Origin: Nitzschia sp. pyKryTriq1
Taxonomy: Eukaryota; Bacillariophyta; Bacillariophyceae; Bacillariales; Bacillariaceae
Length of the DNA: 64,000 bases
Direction: 5' to 3'
Assembly: GCA_956465555.1 (NCBI GenBank)
Contig: OY101124.1
Coordinates: forward strand, 1,426,001-1,490,000
In this document: positions 1 to 10,504 of the stretch, piece by piece
Position numbering within the stretch: the first letter of the stretch is position 1
Layout: each line of letters begins with the position of its first letter
Program-made: the position numbers and the translations under genes
The notes under the pieces: generated by a model
Told to the model about the DNA's origin: nothing
Databases searched by the model: none
The model's input: only the letters and a program-made list of their open reading frames with translations

Positions 1-712
1 GTTTTGGTTCTGGAAAGCTTCCGGAAAAGGATAATAGGTTGTTTCCTGTGTTGTTGTTATCATTGCTGTGGCTGTTCCCGGGCGTTGTGTCGTTGTTCTC
101 GTGCCGCCGACCCGCCAGTTGCTCTCGCGCTCTTTTCATTAGTCGAGAAGGCGGAGGAGAGTCGTCCACCGGCGGAGCAGGGCTGATCGGACGACGAAAG
201 AAGTAATCATCATGCTCAAAAGATGTCTCCAGATCCGAGTCATCCATCTCCACCGCGAGGTGAGCTGGTCGACTGCTCCGTCTGTGCGAGGAGGAAGATT
301 CAATAGAGCTACAATCGCCCTCGATTCCAAGCGGACCATCCAGGCGCGCTCCAAAAGCCGAGTCGGGTGCTGGAAATAGCGCCCCATTATTGCTATTGCT
401 GTTGTTTTGATGAAAGCCAGCACCACTCCTGCGAGAAGCCGCATCGGAGCGGGATGGAGTTTCCATGGTAGTCCAGGAAGCCGACGTATCCAACGCTGCC
501 GTGGTAGCAGTCATGCCACCACAGGACGAATCATTGAGAACGTTTCGAATGATTTGTTTTGCTTGTAGCCGCTCGGGTGTCACGGGGGTAGGTGAGTTTG
601 CTGCCGCGGCTTTGACAAGAGCAGAAACGTCTTGGCCACCACATGATACTGCATCCAAGTACCGACTCGCAATCGTCCGGCGACGACGACTCAACGCCCT
701 CTCATGAACCAT
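1..712 (-). CDS. Partial unknown protein, 5' part, runs off left edge
   Basis: Reading on the minus strand from an ATG at 712, the frame stays open through all 237 codons to the window edge, with an in-frame TAG a few codons upstream of the ATG. The N-terminus is basic (RALSRRRRTIASRYLD), followed by a short helical stretch (TPVTPERLQAKQIIRNVLND). The rest is low-complexity and probably disordered: Ser/Asn-rich, with an acidic patch (VEMDDSDLETSFEHDDYFF), a Pro-rich patch and a poly-Asn stretch. No catalytic or binding motif is recognised. The unbroken frame and diatom-like amino-acid repeats argue that it is a real coding exon, but the C-terminal part that would identify it lies outside the window. 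Confidence 0.6.
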   Translation of the reverse strand, partial: MVHERALSRRRRTIASRYLDAVSCGGQDVSALVKAAAANSPTPVTPERLQAKQIIRNVLNDSSCGGMTATTAALDTSASWTTMETPSRSDAASRRSGAGFHQNNSNSNNGALFPAPDSAFGARLDGPLGIEGDCSSIESSSSHRRSSRPAHLAVEMDDSDLETSFEHDDYFFRRPISPAPPVDDSPPPSRLMKRAREQLAGRRHENNDTTPGNSHSNDNNNTGNNLLSFSGSFPEPK

Positions 713-1521
713 GATGTTGTTGCTTGCAGTCTAGTCCAGAATGTACTCCGGATTTAGTCTACAATACAAACAGCAGGGCCGCTTCAAGATCCCCTTGTAG
801 CGTGCAAAAGGGCAGCGGTGTTAATGGTCGGTACAAGAAGAGGTTTATTTGAGGAAGAGCATTGTCATGGAGCTAGTCTGCTGCTCGTATTAGCCAATGT
901 TATTGTTTATCACGATCGACGTTGGGGGAGAAAAATAAACACATGAAAAGAGGTGCGCACTGTCCGCTATCCTTGTAATAGTGTGACCGATCTTGACAAA
1001 ACTCAACGGAAACGGTCTATGTAACCATAAAATGTTTCATATGTGTATATACAGATCTGCAGGGTATATACCGGCGCGCCTTTTTTGGGTCAATGCTGTG
1101 CGTGCGTCACAACAGAACGAACGGAATCTGGAATGTCAAAAAGTATTCTGAAAAGTGGGGTTCGCAAATGTAACGGTCAAACTGCAGACGGGTGACGTGT
1201 ACTCGTAATTTGCTCGTATCCAGTGCAGTGACAGCTGCATGCGCGCGGGCGAGTTTCTCTCTATGTATTCTTCGTCTTCTTCGCAAACGTCAACGCTTTT
1301 GGCTTTCGTACAAAAAAGCAAGAAGCTAGTAGCAACAGGCACAAAAGACACGAATGCACAAGGCACTAATCCATTTTCGATTTCCACATTCCCGAAAGCT
1401 TTTTCCTTCGTTATTCATATTATCATACCGTAATACTGTCGCTCTCCGGAAGGATCCCTCTACCGGTACTACATAGACTAGACTTTCACCCATCGATCAT
1501 CATCATTATTTGTTCTCAATC
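713..1521. other. Intergenic, no gene seen
   Basis: This stretch separates two diverging genes, the minus-strand partial gene and the plus-strand jacalin-like gene, so it should hold both promoters. The short open frames at 1136-1433 on both strands show no protein-like composition. No repeat or RNA gene is recognised. Confidence 0.5.
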
Positions 1522-2625
1522 ATGAGCCTCTCCCATCGTCGCCTAGCCGAACATCGCCGAGCGATGCGCCGCCACCAACACCACTTCTCCTTCGCAGACA
1601 TGGTGGTGGTCGATCCGGACACGATCAATGAACAAGCCGCCGAGGTGGCGACGCGGCTAGAGTTTATCCTGGCGACTGGCGCCAACGCCGAGAACGAACT
1701 AGAGTGGTTCGAGAATAATAATTATCATCATCGGCGATCATCGCAGCAGCAGCATCAACAACAGCACCCCAATAGTAACAAGCTGCGCTACAGCTACGGG
1801 CACAGCTTTAGTGACTGGGTCCGCCGAGAACAAATGGAATACCAGCGTCATCTAGGCGCGACTCACTGGAATTTAGGACGAAACTCGGTTTATCTGCATC
1901 GCTACGGGCCTCCTCAAGCGGAATTGATGCTGCTGAAACGCGTCCGGGCGTGTATTGGCTGGGCGATCCACGGACTGATCTTTGAGTTCCTGGATGGGAC
2001 ACGAGTGGGGTATGTTTCGGACGTATGTTCGATCGATGACAATCGAGGCATTGAGCGACGTCGACCCACAGAATGGATCGACGTGGAACCTGGTGATTAC
2101 GTGAGGGCAGTGCATGGTTTCAATCTATCAAGATCCTGTTTTCTGTGTCACAGCATTCATTTCGAGATGGCGTCGGGACGAACCATTTCGTTCGAGTCCC
2201 AACATGAGCCCTGGAAGGGAAGCGCATTCAAATATAGTCTCCCTGAGAACTCTTTGCTGCAATATGTGTCTTGCCGAGAGGGTCGATGTATTGGAATTAC
2301 AGGCGTCGAGACACCTATGCATTTACCAGTCGCCTCGGCCAAACGTGTTCAGACACTGCCGGAACCTTGCCGCGAAAACTACCAGTTCTTCCAGCTAATA
2401 GCACATCGCTTGGACAGCAATCTAGAGAAGGAGGGGAGTCGACCGCTCGGCCGTGATCTCTGGGGGAAAATCATAGGTGAATATCTTGCTTGCTACGACC
2501 TTCAGGACCAAACCACCTCGGCCCTCGGTCTCCTCTTCAAAAACCAGAATCAACAACAATGCAAAAAGATGGAAGAACAAACAGAGCCGTCGTCGTCGTC
2601 AACCGATGGAACGCCCGAACGATAA
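1522..2625 (+). CDS. Jacalin-like lectin-domain protein (putative)
   Basis: Single-exon protein of 367 aa; the first ATG is at 1522 (MSLSHRRLAEH). Residues about 1-120 are His/Gln/Asn-rich. Residues about 135-255 alternate hydrophobic strands and glycines in the manner of a jacalin (beta-prism I) fold: IHGLIFEFLDGTRVGYVSD, then a WIDVEPGDYVRAVHGF block, then IHFEMASGRTISFES, and finally an SCREGRCIGITGVETPM close. In jacalin domains these correspond to the G-I-x-F-x-Y-x-D-G, G-E-x-I-x-x-V-x-G and F-x-T-x-x-G segments. The tail (about 300-367) is helical then Lys/Ser-rich. No signal peptide is seen, so a cytosolic or nuclear location is likely. The fold call rests on pattern only; ligand and role are unknown. 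Confidence 0.5.
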   Translation: MSLSHRRLAEHRRAMRRHQHHFSFADMVVVDPDTINEQAAEVATRLEFILATGANAENELEWFENNNYHHRRSSQQQHQQQHPNSNKLRYSYGHSFSDWVRREQMEYQRHLGATHWNLGRNSVYLHRYGPPQAELMLLKRVRACIGWAIHGLIFEFLDGTRVGYVSDVCSIDDNRGIERRRPTEWIDVEPGDYVRAVHGFNLSRSCFLCHSIHFEMASGRTISFESQHEPWKGSAFKYSLPENSLLQYVSCREGRCIGITGVETPMHLPVASAKRVQTLPEPCRENYQFFQLIAHRLDSNLEKEGSRPLGRDLWGKIIGEYLACYDLQDQTTSALGLLFKNQNQQQCKKMEEQTEPSSSSTDGTPER

Positions 2626-3451
2626 AAATCACGTGGAACGGCAAAGCAAAATAAGGGGATACCACCACGACAAGCCCTACATTTTATTTTGTATATTCAT
2701 ATTGTAGCAATGCCTGTTTCATAGGAAGTTTTGTCTCTATGTTCGTCATAAACTCACCGGTAACCGGTACAGAGTGCATCACTATAGCATGCAATATTGG
2801 CAGACTGAGGTGGCTACCGGTAATATGCCGGTGCTTCTTCTTTTTCACGGTATGGTATCTGCGCTACTGCTAGAAGTTCTTACCGGTAGAGAGATGGGCT
2901 GTTGACTACTACTCGTACAACATCATTTCAAATTGCTGCATTCGCCTCTCTGCTACTACAGTACATTATTTCGCTCTACTACTAGCTAGTAGAGAGCTGA
3001 TCTACCAGTAGCAGTAAGAGATATTATTATGATCTCCAGTGCAGTACATAGTAGTACTACCAGCTCTTTGGCTCTCGATGCGAACTCTCGCCTCTATGGA
3101 GAACGCAAGCACACACCGACGGACGAACGGTATTCGTACAGACCGACGGACGTCTAATAGTCGTATGAGTCGAGGATGTGTAATTTGCCTGAAAGTTCAA
3201 CGATGTCGAAGATTCATCGTGGCCCTCCAATCAGATCCTTTGGAGAAGATCGGCCGTCGGCCGGAGAACAAACCCATCAAAACGAGAATGCGATCCGATT
3301 ATTTTTGTCTTTCTTTTGATGGGTGATGGATGATGCGGCTCTCTCGCTTCTGGCACCAACACCGCTCAAACATATCGTACTGTACCGTAAGCTTCGGAGA
3401 TTATCATACTGTACCTCTTTGCATTAACACTATAATCACAAAAGGAAGACA
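2626..3451. other. Intergenic, rich in TACCGGTA and TAGTAC repeats
   Basis: No gene is visible. The stretch contains several ACCGGT palindromes near 2757-2890 and clustered CTACTA/TAGTAG/GTAC runs near 2905-3060. These are probably non-coding repeats between the 3' end of one gene and the promoter of the next. Confidence 0.45.
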
Positions 3452-4078
3452 ATGATTCGAGCTATCCTCCTCTCCCTCGCTGCTTCCAGCGTGTCGGCGT
3501 TTGCTCCCCGGCAGATGCTTGCTCGCCAGCAGACCCTTCAACGCGCTCAAGTGCTCAATGATATGGATGTCATGTGCATTGAAAATGCGGCAAGCTTTTG
3601 TTTGCAAGAGGATGCAGAGTGTGATCTGGATCAGGAGCAAGCGTTGATAAATCGTCTTGAGTCCCAGGCTCATTCTTTGGAAGTCCGTCTCGACGAGATG
3701 CGATCGCTAGCCTTTGCGCTTTCCGGCCGTCCTCTCACTCCTCTTTCCGAAGCTAATCATCAATATGCTGGTCCCGTTCTCGATGAAATGGATACTATGA
3801 TTTTGATGAATACTGCAGCATACTGTGCTGAGGAAGGCTGCGATTTGGAGCACAATGACGCTTTGGTCAATCGCTTAGAGGAGCAGTCCACGGCCTGGAA
3901 TCTTCGTTTGATGGAGGTTCTGTCAGCTCTTAAGCAGGTGACAGCACACCATATCATGTCGGACTACATGTCTTTGGATCGCTCCGAAATCGGTTCCTTG
4001 ATGCATTCGATCGAGGGCGCTTTGGCAAGGGACCATGAAAGGAAGGATATCCGAGTTCCAGTCGACTCTTACGAATAG
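3452..4078 (+). CDS. Plastid-targeted protein with duplicated Cys motif
   Basis: Single-exon, 208 aa. The N-terminus MIRAILLSLAASSVSA is a signal peptide followed by FAPR, the diatom plastid-import signature, so import through the ER into the plastid is predicted. The mature part holds two copies of one helical module at residues about 36-82 and 111-157. Shared positions are MDxM, N-x-A-x-x-C, C-D-L, A-L-x-N-R-L-E-x-Q and R-L. Each module has a Cys pair (C50/C57 in the first, C125/C130 in the second). The C-terminal 45 residues are helical and charged. I do not recognise a named family; the Cys pairs could bind metal or form redox disulphides, but that is inference. Confidence 0.75.
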   Translation: MIRAILLSLAASSVSAFAPRQMLARQQTLQRAQVLNDMDVMCIENAASFCLQEDAECDLDQEQALINRLESQAHSLEVRLDEMRSLAFALSGRPLTPLSEANHQYAGPVLDEMDTMILMNTAAYCAEEGCDLEHNDALVNRLEEQSTAWNLRLMEVLSALKQVTAHHIMSDYMSLDRSEIGSLMHSIEGALARDHERKDIRVPVDSYE

Positions 4079-4209
4079 AACACCTTCCCCAGATGCCAAA
4101 AGCTATCGAATATCAAATATTATGCTTACTGAATACCTGTACGATATGTTGTGGGCTATGATCTAAAAGCATATTCAAATTCTTTCATGAACTTCTAGCT
4201 AGCCTAGCT

Positions 4210-4647
4210 CTAGAACATATATTCACTATCATAATTCTCATTCGAGCTTTCTGTCGAGTCTCCTGGATTTTGTTCTTGCTGTGATTTTTCGCCGTCAACA
4301 AGATCGCCGTATGATGGCTCAGAAATAGCGGATACCCGTTGGCCAGACGGCTGCTGTGTGGGGTCGAAAACAATGTCGTCATTCTTCACGGAAGAAACAT
4401 AGGGACGTTTTCCTAGTCCAGAAAATTTGGAGCTCGTCACACCTTCTTGTGGATCTCGAAATCCAAGTGCGCATTGCAAGACCTGCAGCCGAGTTAAAGT
4501 AGGGCGTTGCTTGCGGAATTCGATCCAGCGAGGTCTCAAGTAAATGGCCGCATTCGAGAATCCTTGCATAGAAGACAATATCGAGGCGAGAAGTATCAAC
4601 GGGAAATATAGCGTATCATTGTTGACCGCAAATACAGCCTGTAGCAT
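4210..4647 (-). pseudogene. Orphan TM7-plus-tail fragment of a GPCR-like protein
   Basis: The 145-residue frame starts at an ATG and contains one membrane helix, LYFPLILLASILSSMQGFSN, followed by AAIYLRPRW and a long Ser/Gln-rich tail. A Q-G-x-x-N-x-x-x-Y-x-R-x-R-W end to a helix is typical of the seventh helix of Dictyostelium-cAMP-receptor-like GPCRs, a family found in diatoms. Only about 230 bp separate this ATG from the 3' end of leuB, too little for six more helices. It is therefore most simply a truncated remnant of a GPCR-like gene. An in-frame stop sits about 16 codons before the ATG. It could instead be a small single-helix gene. Confidence 0.4.
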
Positions 4648-4874
4648 AGACCGCGCGTCGATAGAATGGGCTCTGAGGACCTGGGCTCCAGTCTACTCTA
4701 GAGAGAGACTGAGAGCGACCCAGTATCTTGTGCCTAGTAGGGTATCAGTACTGCCCAATACCATGCTACTCTTGCTGGAGCTTTAGTACATACTCACTTA
4801 TCCTGCTTCTGCCTCTCAGAAGGCCATGAATTTCGCGCGACTCGAGATGTGCTTCTAGTAATGAGAGATATTAT

Positions 4875-6213
4875 CTATACACTAACTGCATTCATGCTTG
4901 CAATAGTCGCAGCAACGGCTTCGCCCATTTCCTTGCATCCAACAAGCTTGCACCCATCGCCCTCTTGCTTGATATCCGGAGTTCGCAGCATTTGATCTAG
5001 GACGGACTCAACAGCATCCTCGAGCATCTTGGCCTCCTCGGGCCTGTCTAGATCGTATGTGAGCATCATGGCTGCGCTCAAGATCATAGCCAAGGGATTG
5101 GCCTTGTCCTGGCCCGCAATGTCTGGGGCGGAACCGTGGCAAGGCTCAAAGACTCCTGGACCCGACTCGCCAATAGAAGCTGAAGGCAACATACCGAGGG
5201 AACCAACCAACATACTAGCTTCATCACTTAGAATATCTCCAAAGATGTTTCCGCACACAATGGTATCGAATTGCTTGGGCCATCGAATCAACTGCATGGC
5301 AGCGTTGTCAACATACATATGACTCAATTCAATATCAGGGAAATCGTCCGTAATGACCTTGGTGACAACCTCTCTCCAAAGCTGACTGACGTCCAATACA
5401 TTGGCCTTATCGACACTGCAGAGTTTTGAACCTCTCTTGCTGGCAACATCACCAGCCACACGGGCAATTCGGTCGATTTCGCTTTCCCTGTAGATCATAT
5501 TGTTGTAACCGACGCGTTCGCCTAAAGAAACAGAATGCATGAGTATCCCATCTTGCTATGGTGGCGCTAACAACTGATGGCGCCTCGCCTCCCTCCAAGC
5601 AATAGTATTCGACCCACTTACCATCGACAACATCGATTCCCTTGGGTGTTCCAAAGTAAACGTCCCCAGTCAGCTCTCGAACGACCATCACATCCACTCC
5701 TTCGACAACTTCGCGCTTCAAGGTCGACGCATCCAACAATTGAGGCAACACCTTGGCCGGTCGAAGGTTGGCAAATAGTCCCATTTCCTTGCGCATTTTC
5801 AAGAGTCCGCTTTCGGGGCGGAGTTCTCGTGGGTTGTTGTCCCACTTGTATCCACCAATACACGCGAGCAAGACGGAGTCGCTTGCCAAGCACTGGTCCA
5901 AGGATTCTTTGGGAAAAGGGTCGTTGACGGCATCAATAGCTGCTCCTCCAATCAAGGCCTCCTTTAGTTCAATCTGGAAACCACATTTTTCGCAAAGAGC
6001 CGCCAGGACCGACTTGGTCGCCTCTGTAATTTCGGGTCCAATACCATCTCCAGGAAGAAGCGTGATAGAGTACGAGTCCTTCTTCGACACGGCATGGAGG
6101 GCCGAGGCCGAGTATTGCTTGGTGGAAGCAGCAAATTGACGTCCTGGGGCGACAAACGCGTTGGCACTCCCGGCCAAGAAAAGGCTCAGCGCAATACTAC
6201 TAAATCTAGCCAT
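4875..6213 (-). CDS. leuB: 3-isopropylmalate dehydrogenase, plastid form
   Basis: Catalyses the NAD-dependent oxidation and decarboxylation of 3-isopropylmalate in leucine synthesis. There are two exons, 6213-5622 and 5521-4875, with a 100-nt GT-AG intron; the spliced product is 412 aa. The N-terminus [19 protein letters not shown] is a signal peptide cut before FVAPG, so the enzyme is plastid-targeted. Seen in order: [11 protein letters not shown] near residue 51 (dinucleotide/substrate binding), the ELTGDVYFG loop, the [10 protein letters not shown] motif just after the splice, and the signature region [18 protein letters not shown] with the downstream [13 protein letters not shown] substrate and NAD loop. 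The length fits the family plus a plastid presequence. It lies head to head with ctpA, whose ATG is 478 bp away. Confidence 0.95.
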
Positions 6214-6691
6214 CTTTCTTCTGCGTGTGTGTGTGTTGTAATTTGAATGGATCAACTAGTAGATTGTGTTTTGTTGTCGGCAACAAAGAAGTGTGCTGAG
6301 GATGATGGGCGATACATATTCATACCGGTACAAGTATCGGAGGTCGTCGTCGCGTCGTCGTCTGGAACGGAAGAAGGGTTGTCGGCGGATCTTTTTTATT
6401 CTTTACTTGTGTGGCTAATATCCACGCTTCCTGTCAGAGGACAGACGTTCATGCGTGCGTACGCACAGGCTTGAGGCTCGATGAGTTCCACGTGGATATT
6501 GCTTGGCTTGGAACCACGAAAACTGATGCCGACCGCAAGCGACGACGATCACGACAGTACTACAAGTACAAGTAGGGACGCGACGATGACAGCCGGCCAA
6601 GATCGGCTTCAATCAATCATGGAACGGATTGGAGGGTGCGGAGGGACTATCGGTTCTTACCATCCATTCACCGAATCATCCATTCGGAACA
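6214..6691. promoter_or_regulatory. Shared intergenic promoter region, leuB / ctpA
   Basis: About 480 bp lie between the divergent start codons of two plastid-targeted proteins, so the region must hold both promoters. GTGTGTGT is seen close to the leuB start, plus one ACCGGTAC palindrome near 6324. No specific factor site is recognised. Whether the two genes share regulation is inference. Confidence 0.4.
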
Positions 6692-8407
6692 ATGAGGTCT
6701 CTTCTCTTGGTACAAGTACTGCTCGGGTGTTTGTGCTCTTGCCAGCAGCTAGTTTCGTCATTTCAAATATCGCCATCGCCGACGGCGGCAAGGGTATCTT
6801 TTCGGAACGATGATGCCAGAAAATGCAAACCAGCAGTCCATCGGCAATCGCTGCTGAGTCGTGCTCAACGGCAGCAGTATCCTGCGGATGAGCCAGAGGA
6901 AAAAGATACACAATGGATGAAAAACAAGAACAGCAACAGCAAATCCATTCTTTCCGAGCTCAGATATTGTTCGACGATAGTACTTGCAGCAACCACTGTG
7001 GTTTTTTCATCCTTTGCGGCAGATCCTGCGTCGCTGCAAGCCTGGGCGGACGAGGCAGCACCACCGAAAACAGTCACCCTTTTACAACCTGCAAACCAGC
7101 AGAAAGATTTGACGGTGGTGGAGGAAGTGTGGAATTTGATTGCCAAGTATTACATCGATCGAAGCTTTCATGGCCAGGTACGTGCTACCACCTAATTCTA
7201 GCGTGCAGTTTTGCCAACCCATCATTCGTATTCCCTCGCCTCACACGTTTTTTGTCTCTAGAATTGGGATGAGGTGCGAACCAAGTATGTCGATCAAGCA
7301 AAGAATGCCGATAATGAAAAAGAAATGAAGCTCGTGACGGACATGGTAAAATCTCTTGGGGACAAGTACACCCGCATGTTAGATACTCAACAATACGCTG
7401 CCATTCAAAAATATGATTTGATTGGAGTCGGTGTCACACTCATGCCCAATGGTCAGAAGGGGATCATCGTTGGTGGACCACCCATTGAAGGATCACCGGC
7501 TGCCAAGGCAGGCCTCCAAACGGGGGATTTTGTCATGGCTGTCAATGGCAGGCCGACACAGGGTCGCACGGCCTTTGACATCATTGACCAAATATCGGAA
7601 GTACCGGATGCTCGCACCGTCACTTTTACCGTTCGTCGCCAAGGTGAAAATGATCTAGCGGGGGAAGGATCTAGTTTTGACGTGACGATGGAACGGCAGA
7701 ATTTCTTGCAGGTCAAGGACCCTGTCATGTACAAGCTATCGGAGCAACGGAAAGACGGCACGAACGTGGGCTACATCCGCGTGTCCGAGTTCAATTCTCT
7801 CGTGAATACCAAATTACAAGACGCACTCAAAGATTTGAAACAACAAGGTGCCAACGCATATGTTCTTGATCTCCGATCCAACACAGGTGGAGCATTTCAG
7901 TCCGCGGTGGAAATTTCTGGTTTTTTCTTCGAGGATCGTGTGGCTACGTATGTTATCGACAGCAACCAAGCGGAGTTGCCATTTCGAACGCCCAAGGGCA
8001 AAGCTTCCGTGGAACCAGACGCACCTCTGGTGGTATGGTTGGATGGAATGTCGGCATCGGCTTCCGAGGTTCTAGCTGGGTCGCTACGTGACAACTGTAG
8101 AGCGGTTACCATGGGCGACAAGTCCTTCGGGAAGGGCTTGATTCAGGCTGTCTATGGGCTCAAGAACGGAGCTGGTCTAGTCCTTACCGTAGCTCGGTAC
8201 GTGACACCCGGTGGCAGTGAGATCCAAGGTATCGGCATTACGCCAGACATCGCTGGAAATATGCCGGCCCCCGTCATCGTCCCCGTCCTGAGCAGCGACA
8301 CTTCCAAAGTGGACTTTCAAGACATTTCCAAGAGGCTGGATCCATCCATGTGTAAAGTGCCAGCGGAACATGCTACCAAAAAAGTGCGGCACGACAATAT
8401 TAGCTAA
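6692..8407 (+). CDS. ctpA: C-terminal processing peptidase (CtpA), thylakoid lumen
   Basis: S41-family serine protease; the plant and algal members trim the C-terminus of photosystem II D1 protein. Two exons, 6692-7177 and 7262-8407, with an 84-nt intron, give 543 aa. The start is MRSLLLVQVLLG. Targeting looks three-layered: a signal peptide ending VSS|FQIS, a transit-like Ser/Arg/Gln-rich stretch, then a second hydrophobic segment (STIVLAATTVVFSSFAADPASLQA) typical of thylakoid-lumen signals. A PDZ domain follows (IGVGVTLMPNGQKGIIVGG onward, with GDFVMAVNG). In the peptidase core, SASASE is followed by SFGKGLIQ with the Tsp spacing, giving a probable Ser428/Lys453 dyad. LDLRSNTGGAF is the conserved strand before it. 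Nothing is missing. Confidence 0.93.
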
Positions 8408-8773
8408 AAAACAATACGAAATTAGAAGGTTGCCCTACTAGCTACTGTAGAACTACTGTACGTGTTGTATCTCTTCTCCTTGGACGTTCTACTACGTTTC
8501 CTCCCCTCCGGGTCTTTTTGGACTGCATGGACCCCTATTTTACTCTACTATTCGCGTCGCTAGCTATCTGCCTCCACCAAAAAATCCACAATGACGCTCC
8601 TCGGTTTTCTGAGAGGCGAGGTGACACATGACACTTATCCTCTTCATCAACATGCAACAAGCAACTGGTAGACTATTGATGATGATGATGATGATGATGA
8701 TGACAGCCACCACTACCATCAACAACCACAAAGCGAGATACAGTAAATAGGCTGTTGCAGCAGTTCACAATCC
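8408..8773. other. Intergenic with a (GAT)n tract
   Basis: This is the 3' flank of ctpA and the 5' flank of the next gene. A GAT trinucleotide tract occupies about 8677-8702. No gene is seen. Confidence 0.5.
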
Positions 8774-10504
8774 ATGACCTCTCCGTCCAAGCGCCGCCGC
8801 CGCCGTCTTCCATCCACCAAGACGAAGCGCCAAATAGCTTTGCTCATTGCTATCGCATTGTCCTGCAGTTTTGTGTTTATCCAAAGTCCGGCACATTTAG
8901 ATGATGTTGATGGTGATAAGGATTCTTCCAAAAACAAAAACAAAAACAACAACAACAAGAATGATGTCATCAAGCTTCGCTTGGAGGAATTTCGCAGTGC
9001 TCCAGTGAACAAGAATGTTGTTGTCAGTACCGCTAGTGCTACGACTACAAGAACTGGTCCTGCTGCTCGTAATAATGCTGCTGCTGCTCATAATGTCACT
9101 ACGAGCACCACCGATACAAAAACATCAAATACAAATACAACAACTATACTTGCTACAAAGGCTGACGACCCCAACGGGAACGAGCTATATCCTATTGTGG
9201 TGCGTCCCTACAACGGATCCGTCGATCCCTTTTATAACATTTCCAGCGATGGCACAAATCTCTGGGATGATGATCCTCGCCTTCCTGCTTGGATCAAAGC
9301 GTATTTAAATTGGCACAAATGGAAACGACAAACCTGGGATCCGAAGCTTTGGGTAGACGATCGATGGATGATCATGCAGTGTTTGGTAGGTCAAGACGAC
9401 CGAAGATGTGGGGGGACTGCCGATCGACTCAAACCGTTACCGACTTTATTGAGGATTGCTTATGAGAATCATCGGATGCTTCTGATTCGATGGACGAGGC
9501 CCGCCACGCTAGAAACGTATCTAGTGCCACCAAAAGGAGGTGTGGATTGGAGAGTTCCCGATTGGTTGGCCGACGTGTTGGAGAATGCAACCATTGGACG
9601 ACGTTTTGTTCCTAGCAAGGTCATTCGAAAGTACGCTCCCACCAACCTAACTCTCTTGAGGACTCGATACCAATCCATGAATGCGGGATCCGATAGCTAT
9701 GATGCCGCTCGTCACGATGATCATGAACCTACGTTTGATCAAGTCTTTGCTCCATTGTGGCGACTCTTTTTTCGACCATCCCCAGCGATCGCCCAAATTA
9801 TCGAGGATCAGTTGGAATCGAACGGCTTGGTTCCTGGTCAATACGTAGCGGCTCATCTAAGAGCTCTCTATGCGATCGACGAACGACCTTTGGACATGAT
9901 TCAACGTTGGACGGTCAATGCCGTGAATTGCGCATCCCAAATTCGACCCGGAGCACCCATTTTCTTTGCTTCCGATTCTTCCGATGCCACTGCCATGGCA
10001 CAAACCTACGTGGCACAAAAACAGCTAGAGCAAGAAGAACCGCAGCAGCAGCAGCAGCAGTTGTTGTTGTTGTTGGGGCAAGACCAACAACCACGACGAC
10101 CACATCTTGTCATTCATACTCCCAATCCCAACCCTCCGGTTCATATTGATCAAGATCCCAACTGGCGAAATCGCACACCGTCCGATTTTTACGATACCTT
10201 TGTGGATCTCTACTTGATTTCTTTGGCCGGATGTGTCGCCTTTAGTATTGGTGGGTACGGACATTGGGGATTATTGATCGGTGGCAATCTGACTTGTAAA
10301 ATCAGTCACAAAGCTACCAAGAGGGGCACCAAATTCGCCAACGAGTGCGACTGGCATCCGGGTGGTCCAAACAGCAGCAGCAGCAGCAATGTCACCACCA
10401 CAAGCACCATCACACAAACAAAAGGTGGCGCAATAATTGGTATGGATGCACCATCATCATCGTCATCATCATCATCGTCACTGTTTCTCGAGCCAATGCC
10501 ATGA
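8774..10504 (+). CDS. Fucosyltransferase-like type II membrane protein, copy 1
   Basis: Single exon, 576 aa. A basic cytoplasmic start (SKRRRRRLPSTKTKR) is followed by one membrane helix (residues about 20-37) and a low-complexity Asn/Thr stem, the layout of a Golgi glycosyltransferase. The lumenal domain contains, in order, LWDDDPRLPAWIKAYLNWH, CGGTADRLKPLPTLLRIA (about residue 212), LVPPKGGVDWRVPDWL, a VAAHLRALY segment (about 360), IFFASDSS (about 397) and FYDTFVDLYL with GGYGHWGLL (about 472-500). The H-[LVI]-R, ASDS and late D-x-x-x-x-x-x-C plus glycine segments recall the GDP-fucose-binding half of GT23/GT37/O-FucT enzymes. Gln and Ser repeats interrupt the C-terminal half. Two further genes here (32544-35412 and 42606-44390) share this domain. 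The family assignment is inference from motif order. Confidence 0.7.
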   Translation: MTSPSKRRRRRLPSTKTKRQIALLIAIALSCSFVFIQSPAHLDDVDGDKDSSKNKNKNNNNKNDVIKLRLEEFRSAPVNKNVVVSTASATTTRTGPAARNNAAAAHNVTTSTTDTKTSNTNTTTILATKADDPNGNELYPIVVRPYNGSVDPFYNISSDGTNLWDDDPRLPAWIKAYLNWHKWKRQTWDPKLWVDDRWMIMQCLVGQDDRRCGGTADRLKPLPTLLRIAYENHRMLLIRWTRPATLETYLVPPKGGVDWRVPDWLADVLENATIGRRFVPSKVIRKYAPTNLTLLRTRYQSMNAGSDSYDAARHDDHEPTFDQVFAPLWRLFFRPSPAIAQIIEDQLESNGLVPGQYVAAHLRALYAIDERPLDMIQRWTVNAVNCASQIRPGAPIFFASDSSDATAMAQTYVAQKQLEQEEPQQQQQQLLLLLGQDQQPRRPHLVIHTPNPNPPVHIDQDPNWRNRTPSDFYDTFVDLYLISLAGCVAFSIGGYGHWGLLIGGNLTCKISHKATKRGTKFANECDWHPGGPNSSSSSNVTTTSTITQTKGGAIIGMDAPSSSSSSSSSLFLEPMP

